Shown here piece by piece: positions 1 through 7,830 of a stretch of DNA of 10,860 nt. Source of the stretch: an uncultured Eubacteriales bacterium (GTDB lineage: Bacteria > Bacillota > Clostridia > Oscillospirales > Ruminococcaceae); NCBI GenBank assembly GCA_902493155.1, contig CABUOE010000065.1:1-10860 (forward strand), in the 5' to 3' direction. Under the pieces are notes generated by a model that did no database searches, was not told the DNA's origin, and worked only from the letters and a program-made list of their open reading frames with translations. Numbering within the stretch: position 1 is the first letter of the stretch; every line of letters begins with the position of its first letter. The position numbers and the translations under genes were made by a program.

Positions 1-429
1 TGCTTCCTACCCAGTTCCAGCCTGTCGCCATGGCTCCGCTGTCTTTCAGGTAATACCAGGTAGTACCCTGTTGCAGCCAGCCGGTCATCATAGCGCCGTT
101 GCCTCTCATATAGTACCAGGTGTTGCCTACCTGTACCCAGCCGGAGTTTGCCATACCGCCCCAGCTGTAGAGATAATACCAAACGCCTCCATCGTTGAGC
201 CAGCCCGTCTGCATGATGCCGTCTGCGTTCAGGAAATACCAGGTGTTTTTAAGTTTGAGCCAACCTGTTGCCATCACGCCGTCGGATTTCAGATAATACC
301 ATTTGCTGTCGACTTTCTGCCAGCCGGTTTGACGGATTCCTTCTTCGTTCAGATAGTAAGTCTTGCCGTCTACCTTCACGAAACCGGTCACGTATTCACC
401 GTCGGCGTCTTTCAGCTTGTAGCCGTCTT
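1..429 (-). repeat. Cell-wall-binding (choline-binding-type) repeats in the surface protein
   Basis: Coding repeats with a period of about 20-21 residues (60-63 bases). Each reads roughly WYYL-x3-DG-x-MxTGW-x4-(G/N). One divergent copy (GYKLKDADGEYVTGF) is followed by six clearer copies, the last cut by the window edge. The aromatic and Gly-Trp pattern is that of the CW_binding/choline-binding repeat families found in LytA and clostridial surface proteins. Several copies are usually needed for wall attachment, so more probably lie beyond the left edge. Confidence 0.9.
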
Positions 430-3400
430 CCGTCTCTTCCCAGGTGTATTTCTCGTCGTCAGTGGGGGGAGTCTCGGGTTTAGAAGGAGTAGTGCTTCCG
501 CCACCTCCGATGGAGCCACCGCCGGTAGATCCGCCAGTGGAGCTGTCGTTAGGAACTTCATCGTCCCGGAAGAGTCCGCCCCAATCGGGATCGCGGGGGA
601 ACTTATCCACATCAATGTATTCTTTTGGCGTATAGGTGCCCTTCATCACCTGATAAGCGTACTCATAGATGGTACGGATAGTGTCGTTGCCGGAATAAGC
701 CGCGTTGACGAGCGGCATGTCATAATACCAGTCCCGATGTTTTCCGGGGCCGTCGTAGCCGTATTCCGCCGCACTGTTCAGGTAATCCAGCCAGACATTA
801 TACTTGATGGGTTTGGTGGCAGCTTCGCCATCCACCTCAAACTCGGGGCCGAGGTTGAAAAATTTGATAATTCTGCTATGAGCGCCCATCAAGGGGTTTC
901 CGTATTTTACTGGCTGAGACATGGCTTGTTCCGTATATGGGGTGTTGAAGAAGTGATTGGGCTGCATGGTCGCGCCATCGAATCCCAAATCCTTCCATTT
1001 ATTATAGCCAGCAGAAACCCAGTAAGGAATCCAATAAGTTTTGTAACCCCGGTTGTGAACCTCATCGTTAAACCTCATAATGTGTTGTTCACTTTCCGCG
1101 CTGCTGGCGCCTTCCGATAGCCAGTAAAAGCCCCAAAAATCGATATATTGATAATCAGCAGATTCAAAACGCTCAATGGCTTCGCTCAGCCACCAGTCCA
1201 AAGCGTACTCACGGTCTTCTTCTTTGGACAGATCCAAATCGCGTTTTCCATCCAGAGAACCAAACTTCGAACTTACAGATTCGAAGCCAGGGAACATCAC
1301 GATCAATTTGACCTTGTAATTGGGATCATTGAGTTCCTGAGAAGCCTGCTGAGCCGCCTGGTTGAGGGCATCCACATCTCCATTCGGGTCAAAGGTTTTA
1401 TCCATATACCAGTTCCAGTCTACAGCATTGGCCCCTTCGCGGGAGGGATCTTGGAAATGGCGTCCGGAACGAGCTACCAACCCCAGCAGCAATACCGTGT
1501 CGAACATGGTGTCCACCGCTTTGTTGTCCCGATCAATGTAAGTCAGCAGCGGACGGTATTTAAAGGAGGTCTTATCCCCTACGGCAGTTCCGCCTTCCGC
1601 GTCGTAGCCGTACCAGCCGTTATAGCAAAGGATCATGTCTCCCACGCCGCCAGACTCTTCCTCTGTCTGGTAAGTACCGCCGACTTTGTTGGTTCCGGTA
1701 GGATAAACAGCGCCAGGCTGAATCTCGTCGTATCCACGCACTGTAATCTCATCCAGGAACAGCCAAATGGGTACAAACACGTCCAAACGGACATATTGGG
1801 CGGCGATGGTATCAGCATCCGGCATCAGATCCTCTACCTCAATGCCGTTGGTAGACATATTGTCGATGTGCCAGCCATAGGTGTATACGCCGTCGGCTAC
1901 ATTGCGGCCGGCCAGATGGGTCTGGGTGATCTGGGTCCAGTTTTCTCCATCTCTGGAGACAAAGAGGTTCATCCAATGGGAAACGCGAACTGCCGCACCT
2001 GTACTGACAATAGTATTGAAGGAAATGGATTTTATGGATTTTTCTGCTCCCAGATCCAATACAACCGTTCTGAAGGGTTGTTGACTGCGTCTTAGGTCAT
2101 TGGTATCAACGCTCAAGGGATCCTGAGCGTTAAAACCGACCCAATTGCCGTCAGTGAAGCTTCCGCCTCCTTTGAGGCCGTTGGTAAGCTTTGTCATACC
2201 GGCATCAGAATAAGAGTTTTCTCTTCCCTCAGGGAAGAAGGTATAAGGAGTGCCTTCCGCCACGTTGCGGGTACCGTCCTCAGCGAGGATGTAGGGTATG
2301 CCGGCATTAGAACATTGACCAAATTTGCCCATGGCCTTCACTTCGTCGAGATAGACGTAGCTGCCGCCTGCCGGCACATCGAATTCTATCCGGATATAGC
2401 GGATATATATGGCTTCTGCCGCATCAGCAAGCGAATTCGTGAAACTCTGTTCGGAAACGTCGCATATCATGGATAGATTGGTTCCATCTGCCGGGAGGGT
2501 GTTATCAAAGGTTTTGAGCTGGAGCCAATCTTGGCCGTTATAGGAGACAACGATCTTAAGGTTCCGTGGGATGGTGAGCTGATGAGCCTTGTCCTGTCTG
2601 GTATTTACAATGATGTCGGACACCGAAGCCTGCGTCATCAGGTCAAAGTTCATGGTGACATGGCCGGGCTGGTTCAATCCCATCCAGTTGGTATCGTATT
2701 TGGTGTAGGTGACGCCGTATTTTCCATCGGTCAGCAGGCCGGGCAGGTTATTCATTGCCGGTTTCTGAGAAACGGTGTAGCCTTTGTTCCCGCGCAGGAG
2801 ATTCAGCTCCTGACCGTAATCCGGGTTCTCGTTGGCGTCGGGATTAGGATCAGCGGTTGCCAGCACCTCGATCTCGTCCAGAAACAGCCAGGTAGAGGCA
2901 CGCAGATGGACGCGCACATACCGACCGGAAACAGGCTCTTCAGTGGTAGCGATGTAGCGGTGAACTCCGTCGGCTCCATACTCCACCTCGTCATCTGACA
3001 AAACGGTCCACTTCTGGGCATCGGACGAGTACTCCACTTTGGCGCCTGTAATCGCTGGAATGCCCGGGGATTTTTCCCTTAAATTTCCCACCTTGACCTG
3101 CTCAAAGCTCTGAACCGAACCCAAGTCCACGGTGATATAAAAATCATCTAGTCCCAGGTTTGCACCGTCCTGCATATGAAAGCCCGCCCACTCTGGGTCG
3201 GTATACGCTAACCGGGCTCTTTTGCCGTTGGTCAATTCGTTGTTGTCATCAGGATAAGTGGAATTGACAGGCCAAGCCGGCGTATAAGGACGGCCATAAG
3301 CCAAATTGTTGGGGTCAACAGTCACATTGGGATCCTCGGGGGACACGATTGCTGTTTTCAGTTTCAGCACGATCAGTTCATCCAACGCAATGGGGCCGCT

Positions 3401-5275
3401 GTTGGGCACTGTCAGCCGAACATAGCGGGCGGTCGCGGGCTGTGCAGGGACAACCTGTACGCGAGCGACCTCGGTATCCTCCGCAGACGGCGTTCCCAGG
3501 TTTCTCTGATCCAGCAGCGTCCAGTTGGATTTATCGTTGGAGCATTCCATCTTAACCCACTCAGGCCATCTGGCTTCGCCCTCCAGGTAGTTGATGAGGT
3601 TCACGTCTACCTGCTCGAAAGTCATGGGCTCCTCCAGGTCGACGACCACTTCCAAATTGCCACTGGACGCCGGATAATTGACCCATTTATTGCCCAGCTC
3701 GTCGCCCAGTACGCCGTCGGTCAACGCGGTCAGGTCGGGGTCGTCGGCGGACTGTTTGTTGACGGTATAGTTTTTCTCCCAGGAGAGCATGTTCTCCCTT
3801 TCAGGGGGAACATAGCTGCCGGTGGCAAATACGCCGTCCGGTTCCCTGCCGTCCGGTTCACTGAGAAGTTCGATTTCATCTAAACCGACCCAGTTATCTT
3901 TTGTATTAAAATATACATGGATCTTCACATACCGGGCGGTCACCTTGGCGCCATTGCTCTTATAGATGTATTCATAGACATTGGGAGCATCTGCAGGCGT
4001 CTCCACATCATGGATCAGCTTCCACTTGATTTCGGAGCCGGTGCTATTAGAGACAAAAACCTGGAAGCGGCTGGGCTTGCCGATACCGGACGCTCCACCC
4101 AGAGTACTCAGGTTCAGCTGTTCAAACTGCTTGGACTCTCCCAAATCAAAAGTAAAATCGGCGTAACTCAGTTTTCCTATATTCCGGTTATAGTATCCGG
4201 TACGAATACTACTGATGTCTCCGCCCGATTTCAAACCGTCGGTCAGAATATTTTCTGCCGGCGTCCCAATATCGCGTTCGATGTAGTTTCCTTTACCTAA
4301 ATTGGCGTCGCCATAGGTCATAGCCGTAGCAAAGGGAATGCCTTGCAGCAGGTTGTTGCCGGAACTTTCCACAACCACCAAAGAACAGGTGCGGCTGGCC
4401 ACCGTTTCAAAGCGTTCGCCCTTGGTGTTAGTTACCTCTACGTGATATGCGCCCGCGTCCTCTTTGGTGGCGTTGGAAATCACCAGGTCAGGGGAATTCA
4501 CTCCCTCGATCTTTTGGCCGTCTTTGTACCAATCGCAGGTAATGATTCCCTCACCGTACTCCATGGGCCTCATGGCAACGGACAAAGTCGTCGTTCCACC
4601 TACTGCAACCGAAGTCTCTTGGCCCAAATCCTTTTCCAAAACCGGCACAGTAGGAATCGACTCATCGACGGGGCCCCACAGCTCGATCTCATCATAGAAG
4701 AGCCATCCGCCTCCCATGCCTTTAAAAGCAAAGCGGACCTGAGAAGCGGTAACATTTACTTCATGCTCATCTCTGTAGGTTCCAAAACCTCTACCGGGAC
4801 CATCCTTGTCTTCTCCTGTAAAATGAGAGGTATTGGTCCAAGCTACAGCGGAGACCCAGTCCCCCTTCTCCTCGTCGAAGTACTCAAAAGAGATTTCCGG
4901 GCAAGGGACAATAGCGTAACTTTTCTTTTCAAATCCGGACAGTACGATTCGGGTCAAGTCCATCTCCTCACCGAAATCAAAAGTGATATAACCGGTATTA
5001 ATCGACTTTGGGGTAAAACCAAACAGCTTATTGCAGTAGGTATCCTCTGCATATATGCCGTCGGTCAGTTTAGTGTTGTTGGGGTCATTGTAGTCGTGAA
5101 TATTCCCCACCACTGACGTATACGTTGCCTTTGGCGCGTAGTTGGCCTCGATCGGTGCAGCGGCAACGTCTCCGCCTCCCATCATTCCGACTGGCAAGCT
5201 GCTTATAGCAAAGGTAGCTGCCAGCACAAAACATAACCCGGAAGTTAATCGTCGCTTGAAAAACTTCGCAAACAT
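1..5275 (-). CDS. Giant secreted surface protein: discoidin modules, Ig-like module, DUF4855 and cell-wall-binding repeats (3' end outside window)
   Basis: The frame is open without interruption from the ATG at 5275 to the left edge, giving 1,758 codons and no stop. The start is fixed by AAAGGAG eight bases upstream. Residues 1-40 form a Sec signal peptide: KRR in the n-region, a hydrophobic core from about 14 to 30, and a likely cut near VAAA at 37-40. Discoidin-like (F5/8 type C) module 1 spans about 45-202, an Ig-like module about 210-305 (CDWYK, DAGAYHVEV), and discoidin-like modules 2-6 about 306-1182. These share LTDG/LTNG, a DLG-like strand, RYVR and LDEIE. A DUF4855 domain covers about 1205-1550, a Gly/Ser/Thr/Pro linker about 1575-1612, and cell-wall-binding repeats run from about 1617 to the edge. 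Family knowledge: discoidin modules usually bind glycans and the terminal repeats anchor non-covalently to wall polymers. Inference: an adhesin or a surface enzyme acting on complex glycans. No substrate can be named. Domain names are from recognition by eye, not a profile search. Confidence 0.93.
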   Translation of the reverse strand, partial: MFAKFFKRRLTSGLCFVLAATFAISSLPVGMMGGGDVAAAPIEANYAPKATYTSVVGNIHDYNDPNNTKLTDGIYAEDTYCNKLFGFTPKSINTGYITFDFGEEMDLTRIVLSGFEKKSYAIVPCPEISFEYFDEEKGDWVSAVAWTNTSHFTGEDKDGPGRGFGTYRDEHEVNVTASQVRFAFKGMGGGWLFYDEIELWGPVDESIPTVPVLEKDLGQETSVAVGGTTTLSVAMRPMEYGEGIITCDWYKDGQKIEGVNSPDLVISNATKEDAGAYHVEVTNTKGERFETVASRTCSLVVVESSGNNLLQGIPFATAMTYGDANLGKGNYIERDIGTPAENILTDGLKSGGDISSIRTGYYNRNIGKLSYADFTFDLGESKQFEQLNLSTLGGASGIGKPSRFQVFVSNSTGSEIKWKLIHDVETPADAPNVYEYIYKSNGAKVTARYVKIHVYFNTKDNWVGLDEIELLSEPDGREPDGVFATGSYVPPERENMLSWEKNYTVNKQSADDPDLTALTDGVLGDELGNKWVNYPASSGNLEVVVDLEEPMTFEQVDVNLINYLEGEARWPEWVKMECSNDKSNWTLLDQRNLGTPSAEDTEVARVQVVPAQPATARYVRLTVPNSGPIALDELIVLKLKTAIVSPEDPNVTVDPNNLAYGRPYTPAWPVNSTYPDDNNELTNGKRARLAYTDPEWAGFHMQDGANLGLDDFYITVDLGSVQSFEQVKVGNLREKSPGIPAITGAKVEYSSDAQKWTVLSDDEVEYGADGVHRYIATTEEPVSGRYVRVHLRASTWLFLDEIEVLATADPNPDANENPDYGQELNLLRGNKGYTVSQKPAMNNLPGLLTDGKYGVTYTKYDTNWMGLNQPGHVTMNFDLMTQASVSDIIVNTRQDKAHQLTIPRNLKIVVSYNGQDWLQLKTFDNTLPADGTNLSMICDVSEQSFTNSLADAAEAIYIRYIRIEFDVPAGGSYVYLDEVKAMGKFGQCSNAGIPYILAEDGTRNVAEGTPYTFFPEGRENSYSDAGMTKLTNGLKGGGSFTDGNWVGFNAQDPLSVDTNDLRRSQQPFRTVVLDLGAEKSIKSISFNTIVSTGAAVRVSHWMNLFVSRDGENWTQITQTHLAGRNVADGVYTYGWHIDNMSTNGIEVEDLMPDADTIAAQYVRLDVFVPIWLFLDEITVRGYDEIQPGAVYPTGTNKVGGTYQTEEESGGVGDMILCYNGWYGYDAEGGTAVGDKTSFKYRPLLTYIDRDNKAVDTMFDTVLLLGLVARSGRHFQDPSREGANAVDWNWYMDKTFDPNGDVDALNQAAQQASQELNDPNYKVKLIVMFPGFESVSSKFGSLDGKRDLDLSKEEDREYALDWWLSEAIERFESADYQYIDFWGFYWLSEGASSAESEQHIMRFNDEVHNRGYKTYWIPYWVSAGYNKWKDLGFDGATMQPNHFFNTPYTEQAMSQPVKYGNPLMGAHSRIIKFFNLGPEFEVDGEAATKPIKYNVWLDYLNSAAEYGYDGPGKHRDWYYDMPLVNAAYSGNDTIRTIYEYAYQVMKGTYTPKEYIDVDKFPRDPDWGGLFRDDEVPNDSSTGGSTGGGSIGGGGSTTPSKPETPPTDDEKYTWEETEDGYKLKDADGEYVTGFVKVDGKTYYLNEEGIRQTGWQKVDSKWYYLKSDGVMATGWLKLKNTWYFLNADGIMQTGWLNDGGVWYYLYSWGGMANSGWVQVGNTWYYMRGNGAMMTGWLQQGTTWYYLKDSGAMATGWNWVGS
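1730..4360 (-). repeat. Five tandem discoidin-like (F5/8 type C) modules, copies 2-6
   Basis: Diverged protein-level repeats of about 150-180 residues, at residues about 306-472, 493-642, 655-810, 823-985 and 1001-1182. Each opens with an Asn-rich strand (NNLL, NMLS, NNLA, LNLL, RNVA), has LTDG or LTNG about 30-45 residues in, then a V-x-DLG-like strand, and ends in RYV(R/K) followed by LDE(I/L/V). Copy 1 lies apart, at residues 45-202 and before the Ig-like module. The copies differ widely in sequence, so this is old duplication and not recent DNA expansion. Confidence 0.82.
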
Positions 5276-5283
5276 TGTAATTT

Positions 5284-5290
5284 CTCCTTT
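5284..5290 (-). promoter_or_regulatory. Ribosome binding site of the surface-protein gene
   Basis: On the minus strand AAAGGAG lies eight bases before the ATG at 5275. It decides the start: the next ATG upstream, at 5345, is in another frame. Confidence 0.85.
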
Positions 5291-5356
5291 CTCCTTCTAA
5301 CTGATTAATAAATAAAAATCTCCTACTCTTTCTCATCATCTCCATGGGTTATCTTC

Positions 5357-5384
5357 ATTATAGATAATATTTTTTTAATCAAAA
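5357..5384 (-). promoter_or_regulatory. Candidate promoter of the surface-protein gene
   Basis: A perfect TATAAT -10 reads leftward at 5362-5357. The upstream TTTTGA at 5384-5379 sits 16 bases away and is a poor -35; the better TTGATT at 5382-5377 is only 14 bases away. Transcription would begin near 5350 and give a leader of about 75 bases. A second candidate is the extended -10 TGATATAAT at 5493-5485, which has no recognisable -35. The choice between them is uncertain. Confidence 0.45.
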
Positions 5385-5798
5385 TAGTCCGTTTTTTACT
5401 ATTATGATTTTATTTTGATGTTTTGCGCATAATCTTTACTTCCTTTAGTCAAAAATGGAATTATTTTACACCTTTTATATGATGATTATATCAGTGCGAT
5501 TTCATAAGGCCCCTTGACTTTAACATTTGCAGTTCAGCAAAAAACCTCCGCTATTCTAGCATCCTTTTTCCAACTGCCTGATTCTATGACTAGACTTTCT
5601 TTATTGAAAGTACTACTTTATTATAGTGGAAAATGATTGGACAGCCGGTTTGTTGACTAGGAAAAGCATATACGCTGCATCGACCCCACATCCCTCGTAA
5701 CTTACTCCAAAATATTGTCAACCAAAGAAAAATTGCTCCAATTCTTTTTAAGAATGGTATGAAGTATGGGTTATTTACAAGGCATAAATAATTCAGTG

Positions 5799-5827
5799 TT
5801 GAAAAATGAGCAACAAAAATGTATAAT
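5799..5827 (+). promoter_or_regulatory. Vegetative (sigma-A type) promoter of tgt
   Basis: TTGAAA at 5799-5804 and TATAAT at 5822-5827 are separated by exactly 17 bases, a near-consensus housekeeping promoter. Initiation near 5834 gives a leader of about 56 bases before tgt. No preQ1 riboswitch pattern was seen in the leader, so expression is probably constitutive. Confidence 0.85.
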
Positions 5828-5889
5828 AGTCAATAAAACCTGCTTTTTATATCCCACTATAGAAGACAAAAAAACTTTTGAGGTGACCC

Positions 5890-7020
5890 ATGTATCAATT
5901 GATAAAAAATGAAGGCACGGCACGCCGCGGCCGCTTTGAAACCGTTCACGGGACCGTTGAAACCCCCGCTTTTATGAATGTCGGCACTTCCGCCGCCATC
6001 AAGGGAGGAATTTCCTCTTACGACCTTGTGGACTTAAAATGCCAGGTGGAACTCTGCAATACCTATCATCTCCATGTCCGCCCCGGCGACGAACTCATCA
6101 AGCGTCTGGGCGGCCTCCACAAATTTATGGGATGGGAGAAACCCATCCTCACAGACAGCGGCGGGTTCCAGGTGTTTTCCCTGGCCCAGCTTCGGAAAAT
6201 CAATGAGGAAGGCGTCACCTTCAGCTCTCACGTGGACGGCAAACGCATCTTTATGAGCCCGGAAATCAGCATGCAGATCCAATCAAACCTGGGCTCCACC
6301 ATCGCCATGGCTTTCGACGAGTGCGTTGAGAACCCCTCCACCCGGGAGTATTCTGCCCGTTCCTGCGCCCGTACCACCCGCTGGCTTATTCGCTGCAAGG
6401 AGGAAATGGAACGCTTAAATTCCCTGCCCGACACCATTAACCCCCATCAGATGCTTTTCGGCATCAACCAGGGCTGCGTCTACGACGACCTGCGGGTGGA
6501 GCATATGAAAGAGATCGCAGAGCTCAATCTGGACGGCTACGCCATCGGCGGCCTCGCCGTAGGAGAACCGGCAGAGGATATGTACCGCATCATCTCCGCC
6601 GTAGAGCCTCACATGCCAAAAGACAAGCCCCGCTACCTGATGGGCGTCGGGACCCCCGGCAACATCATCGAGGCGGTATCCCGTGGCGTTGACCTTTTTG
6701 ACTGCGTCATGCCCAGCCGCAACGCCCGCCACGGGCATTTAAACACCTGGAGCGGCATCCGCAACATCATGAACGCCAAATACGCCGAGGATTTAAGCCC
6801 CATCGATCCCGACTGCGGCTGCCCCACCTGCCAGTGCCATTCAAGGGCGTACCTGCGGCACCTCTTTAAGGCAAATGAACTGCTTGCCATGCGCCTGGCC
6901 GTCATGCACAACCTCTACTTTTACAATACGCTGATGGAGCGCATCCGCGAAGCCCTCGATAACGGCACATTCAAGGAGTTTCACGACAAATACGTCGAAT
7001 TATTGGATACCCGCATATAG
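5890..7020 (+). CDS. tgt: Queuine/preQ1 tRNA-ribosyltransferase
   Basis: Cytosolic enzyme that exchanges guanine 34 in the anticodon of GUN tRNAs (Asp, Asn, His, Tyr) for preQ1, the step that commits tRNA to queuosine formation. The 376 residues match the usual bacterial length. Visible signatures are the catalytic Asp89 in DSGGFQVFSL, the nucleophile Asp271 in DLFDCVMPSRNARHG, the GGLAVGE base-binding loop (220-226), and the zinc site Cys309, Cys311, Cys314 and His340 (CxCxxC-x25-H). The start follows GAGGTGA at 5880-5886. It has its own strong promoter, and mntP follows after 98 bases with no terminator between, so the two may share a transcript. No other queuosine genes are in the window, so whether the cell makes preQ1 or salvages it cannot be judged here. 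Confidence 0.98.
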   Translation: MYQLIKNEGTARRGRFETVHGTVETPAFMNVGTSAAIKGGISSYDLVDLKCQVELCNTYHLHVRPGDELIKRLGGLHKFMGWEKPILTDSGGFQVFSLAQLRKINEEGVTFSSHVDGKRIFMSPEISMQIQSNLGSTIAMAFDECVENPSTREYSARSCARTTRWLIRCKEEMERLNSLPDTINPHQMLFGINQGCVYDDLRVEHMKEIAELNLDGYAIGGLAVGEPAEDMYRIISAVEPHMPKDKPRYLMGVGTPGNIIEAVSRGVDLFDCVMPSRNARHGHLNTWSGIRNIMNAKYAEDLSPIDPDCGCPTCQCHSRAYLRHLFKANELLAMRLAVMHNLYFYNTLMERIREALDNGTFKEFHDKYVELLDTRI

Positions 7021-7063
7021 CAAAACGTTCGCTCATAGGATGCTTTAGGGCCTGTTTGGGTCT

Positions 7064-7094
7064 TTGAGCTGCCACAAGAATGGCGGCAGCTCAA
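7064..7094 (+). other. Stable hairpin in the tgt-mntP gap
   Basis: TTGAGCTGCC (7064-7073) pairs perfectly with GGCAGCTCAA (7085-7094) around an 11-base loop. No T-run follows, so it is not an ordinary terminator. It lies about 25 bases before the mntP start and just ahead of its ribosome site, where it could affect mRNA stability or processing between tgt and mntP. Confidence 0.6.
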
Positions 7095-7118
7095 CTTACG
7101 AAGAAAGGTATCGATGCT

Positions 7119-7664
7119 ATGAGCCTGATTGAAATTATCTTAGTCGGTATCGGCCTCAGCATGGACGCTGTGGCCGTTTCCATGTCTAACGGCATGGTAT
7201 ACAGGGCGCTGCCCAAAAGGAGATGGCCACTGGCCCCTTTGTTTTTCGGTTTGTTCCAGGGAATGATGCCGCTTTTGGGTTTCTTTACCGGTACTTTATT
7301 CGCAAAGTACATCGACTGCTATGCCGAGCTTTTGATCCTGCTGATTTTGGGATTTATCGGCGGAAAAATGATTTACGACGGCTTCAAGGGCGACAAAGAA
7401 GAGGCGAAAGAACGGGTACTGTCACTAAAGCTGATTTTTTTCCAAGCGGTCGCTACCAGCATCGACGCTTTCGCCGTGGGAATCGGCTTCTGCGCCATGA
7501 ATGTGAACATCTATTTCGCTTCGTCCCTCATCGCAGCCACTACCTTTATACTCAGCTTCTTAGCCTTCTGTCTTGGGCGCAAATTCGGCGACCTGCTGGG
7601 CAGCAAAGCTGAAATTTTCGGGGGAACCATCCTCGTCATCCTGGCTGTCAAGGCAATCTTGTAA
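7119..7664 (+). CDS. mntP: Putative manganese efflux pump MntP
   Basis: Integral membrane exporter of the MntP (YebN) family, which protects cells from excess Mn2+. The 181 residues fit the family (about 180-190). About six hydrophobic segments are visible, with the internally duplicated signature: SMDAVAVS (Asp16) in the first half and SIDAFAVG (Asp116) in the second. Acidic residues at these places are required in E. coli MntP. GGKMIYDG (81-88) is also typical. I chose the ATG at 7119 over the in-frame ATG at 7080: AAGAAAGG at 7101-7108 lies ten bases upstream, the family begins near MSLIEIILVGIGLSMDA, and the 7080 start has no ribosome site and falls inside the hairpin loop. No yybP-ykoY manganese riboswitch was recognised upstream. 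A terminator follows directly. Confidence 0.93.
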   Translation: MSLIEIILVGIGLSMDAVAVSMSNGMVYRALPKRRWPLAPLFFGLFQGMMPLLGFFTGTLFAKYIDCYAELLILLILGFIGGKMIYDGFKGDKEEAKERVLSLKLIFFQAVATSIDAFAVGIGFCAMNVNIYFASSLIAATTFILSFLAFCLGRKFGDLLGSKAEIFGGTILVILAVKAIL

Positions 7665-7669
7665 CCGGC

Positions 7670-7705
7670 AAAGAGCGAAAGCAGTAGCGCTTTCGCTCTT
7701 TTTTT
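7670..7705 (+). terminator. Rho-independent terminator after mntP
   Basis: A perfect 13-base-pair stem joins AAAGAGCGAAAGC (7670-7682) and GCTTTCGCTCTTT (7689-7701) around the loop AGTAGC. The run of T continues to 7705. It starts five bases after the mntP stop codon. Confidence 0.93.
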
Positions 7706-7790
7706 CAAACTCTTTCCCATGTGTTAACATTAATCGTTCAGATTTGGGAGAGCTTTGCTGATTCTAAATTACCGTCTCCACACTCCAGGC

Positions 7791-7825
7791 ATATAAAAGC
7801 CCCGCAGATTTACCATCTGCGGGGC
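7791..7825 (-). terminator. Rho-independent terminator after yabR
   Basis: An 11-base-pair GC-rich stem, GCCCCGCAGAT (7799-7809) with ATCTGCGGGGC (7815-7825), has loop bases 7810-7814. Leftward it is followed by TTTTATAT (7798-7791). It lies just downstream of the yabR stop and ends the leftward cluster, convergent with the mntP terminator. The 85 bases between the two terminators hold nothing recognisable. Confidence 0.85.
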
Positions 7826-7830
7826 AAAAT

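Larger units (their letters stand above)
5276..5889. other. AT-rich divergent intergenic region
   Basis: This 614-base stretch between the leftward surface-protein gene and rightward tgt holds no convincing gene. It is visibly richer in A+T than its flanks. It contains candidate promoters for both neighbours and a small hairpin (ATTCTT, loop TTT, AAGAAT) at 5741-5755. No tRNA, riboswitch or terminator was recognised in it. Confidence 0.7.

Noticed and set aside
1..429. Regular spacing of about 60 bases suggesting a CRISPR array
   Set aside because: The periodicity is protein-level (WYYL and TGW), the DNA repeats are not identical and there are no unique spacers.
71..5116. Long plus-strand open frames at 71-1120, 1148-2095, 2531-2998, 3917-4300 and 4343-5116
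   Set aside because: They are exact codon-aligned antisense of the surface-protein frame, have no ribosome sites and show no family features; their translations mirror the repeats on the other strand.
5085..5345. Minus-strand 86-codon frame covering the start of the surface gene
   Set aside because: It overlaps the signal-peptide region in another frame and lacks a ribosome site, while the ATG at 5275 has a good one and a clear signal peptide.
5357..5382. TTGATT/TATAAT as a full leftward sigma-A promoter
   Set aside because: The spacer is only 14 bases, too short for normal sigma-A use, so the -35 assignment was left open.
5834..5889. preQ1 riboswitch in the tgt leader
   Set aside because: No class I stem-loop with an A-rich pseudoknot tail pairing could be drawn.
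7021..7118. yybP-ykoY manganese riboswitch before mntP
   Set aside because: The conserved internal loops of that RNA class could not be found; only a simple hairpin is present.
7080..7118. N-terminal extension of mntP from the ATG at 7080
   Set aside because: No ribosome site, start inside a stable hairpin loop, and hydrophilic residues not seen at MntP N-termini.
7223..7612. Plus-strand 129-codon frame inside mntP
   Set aside because: Arg-rich shadow frame lying wholly inside a well-recognised membrane protein gene.
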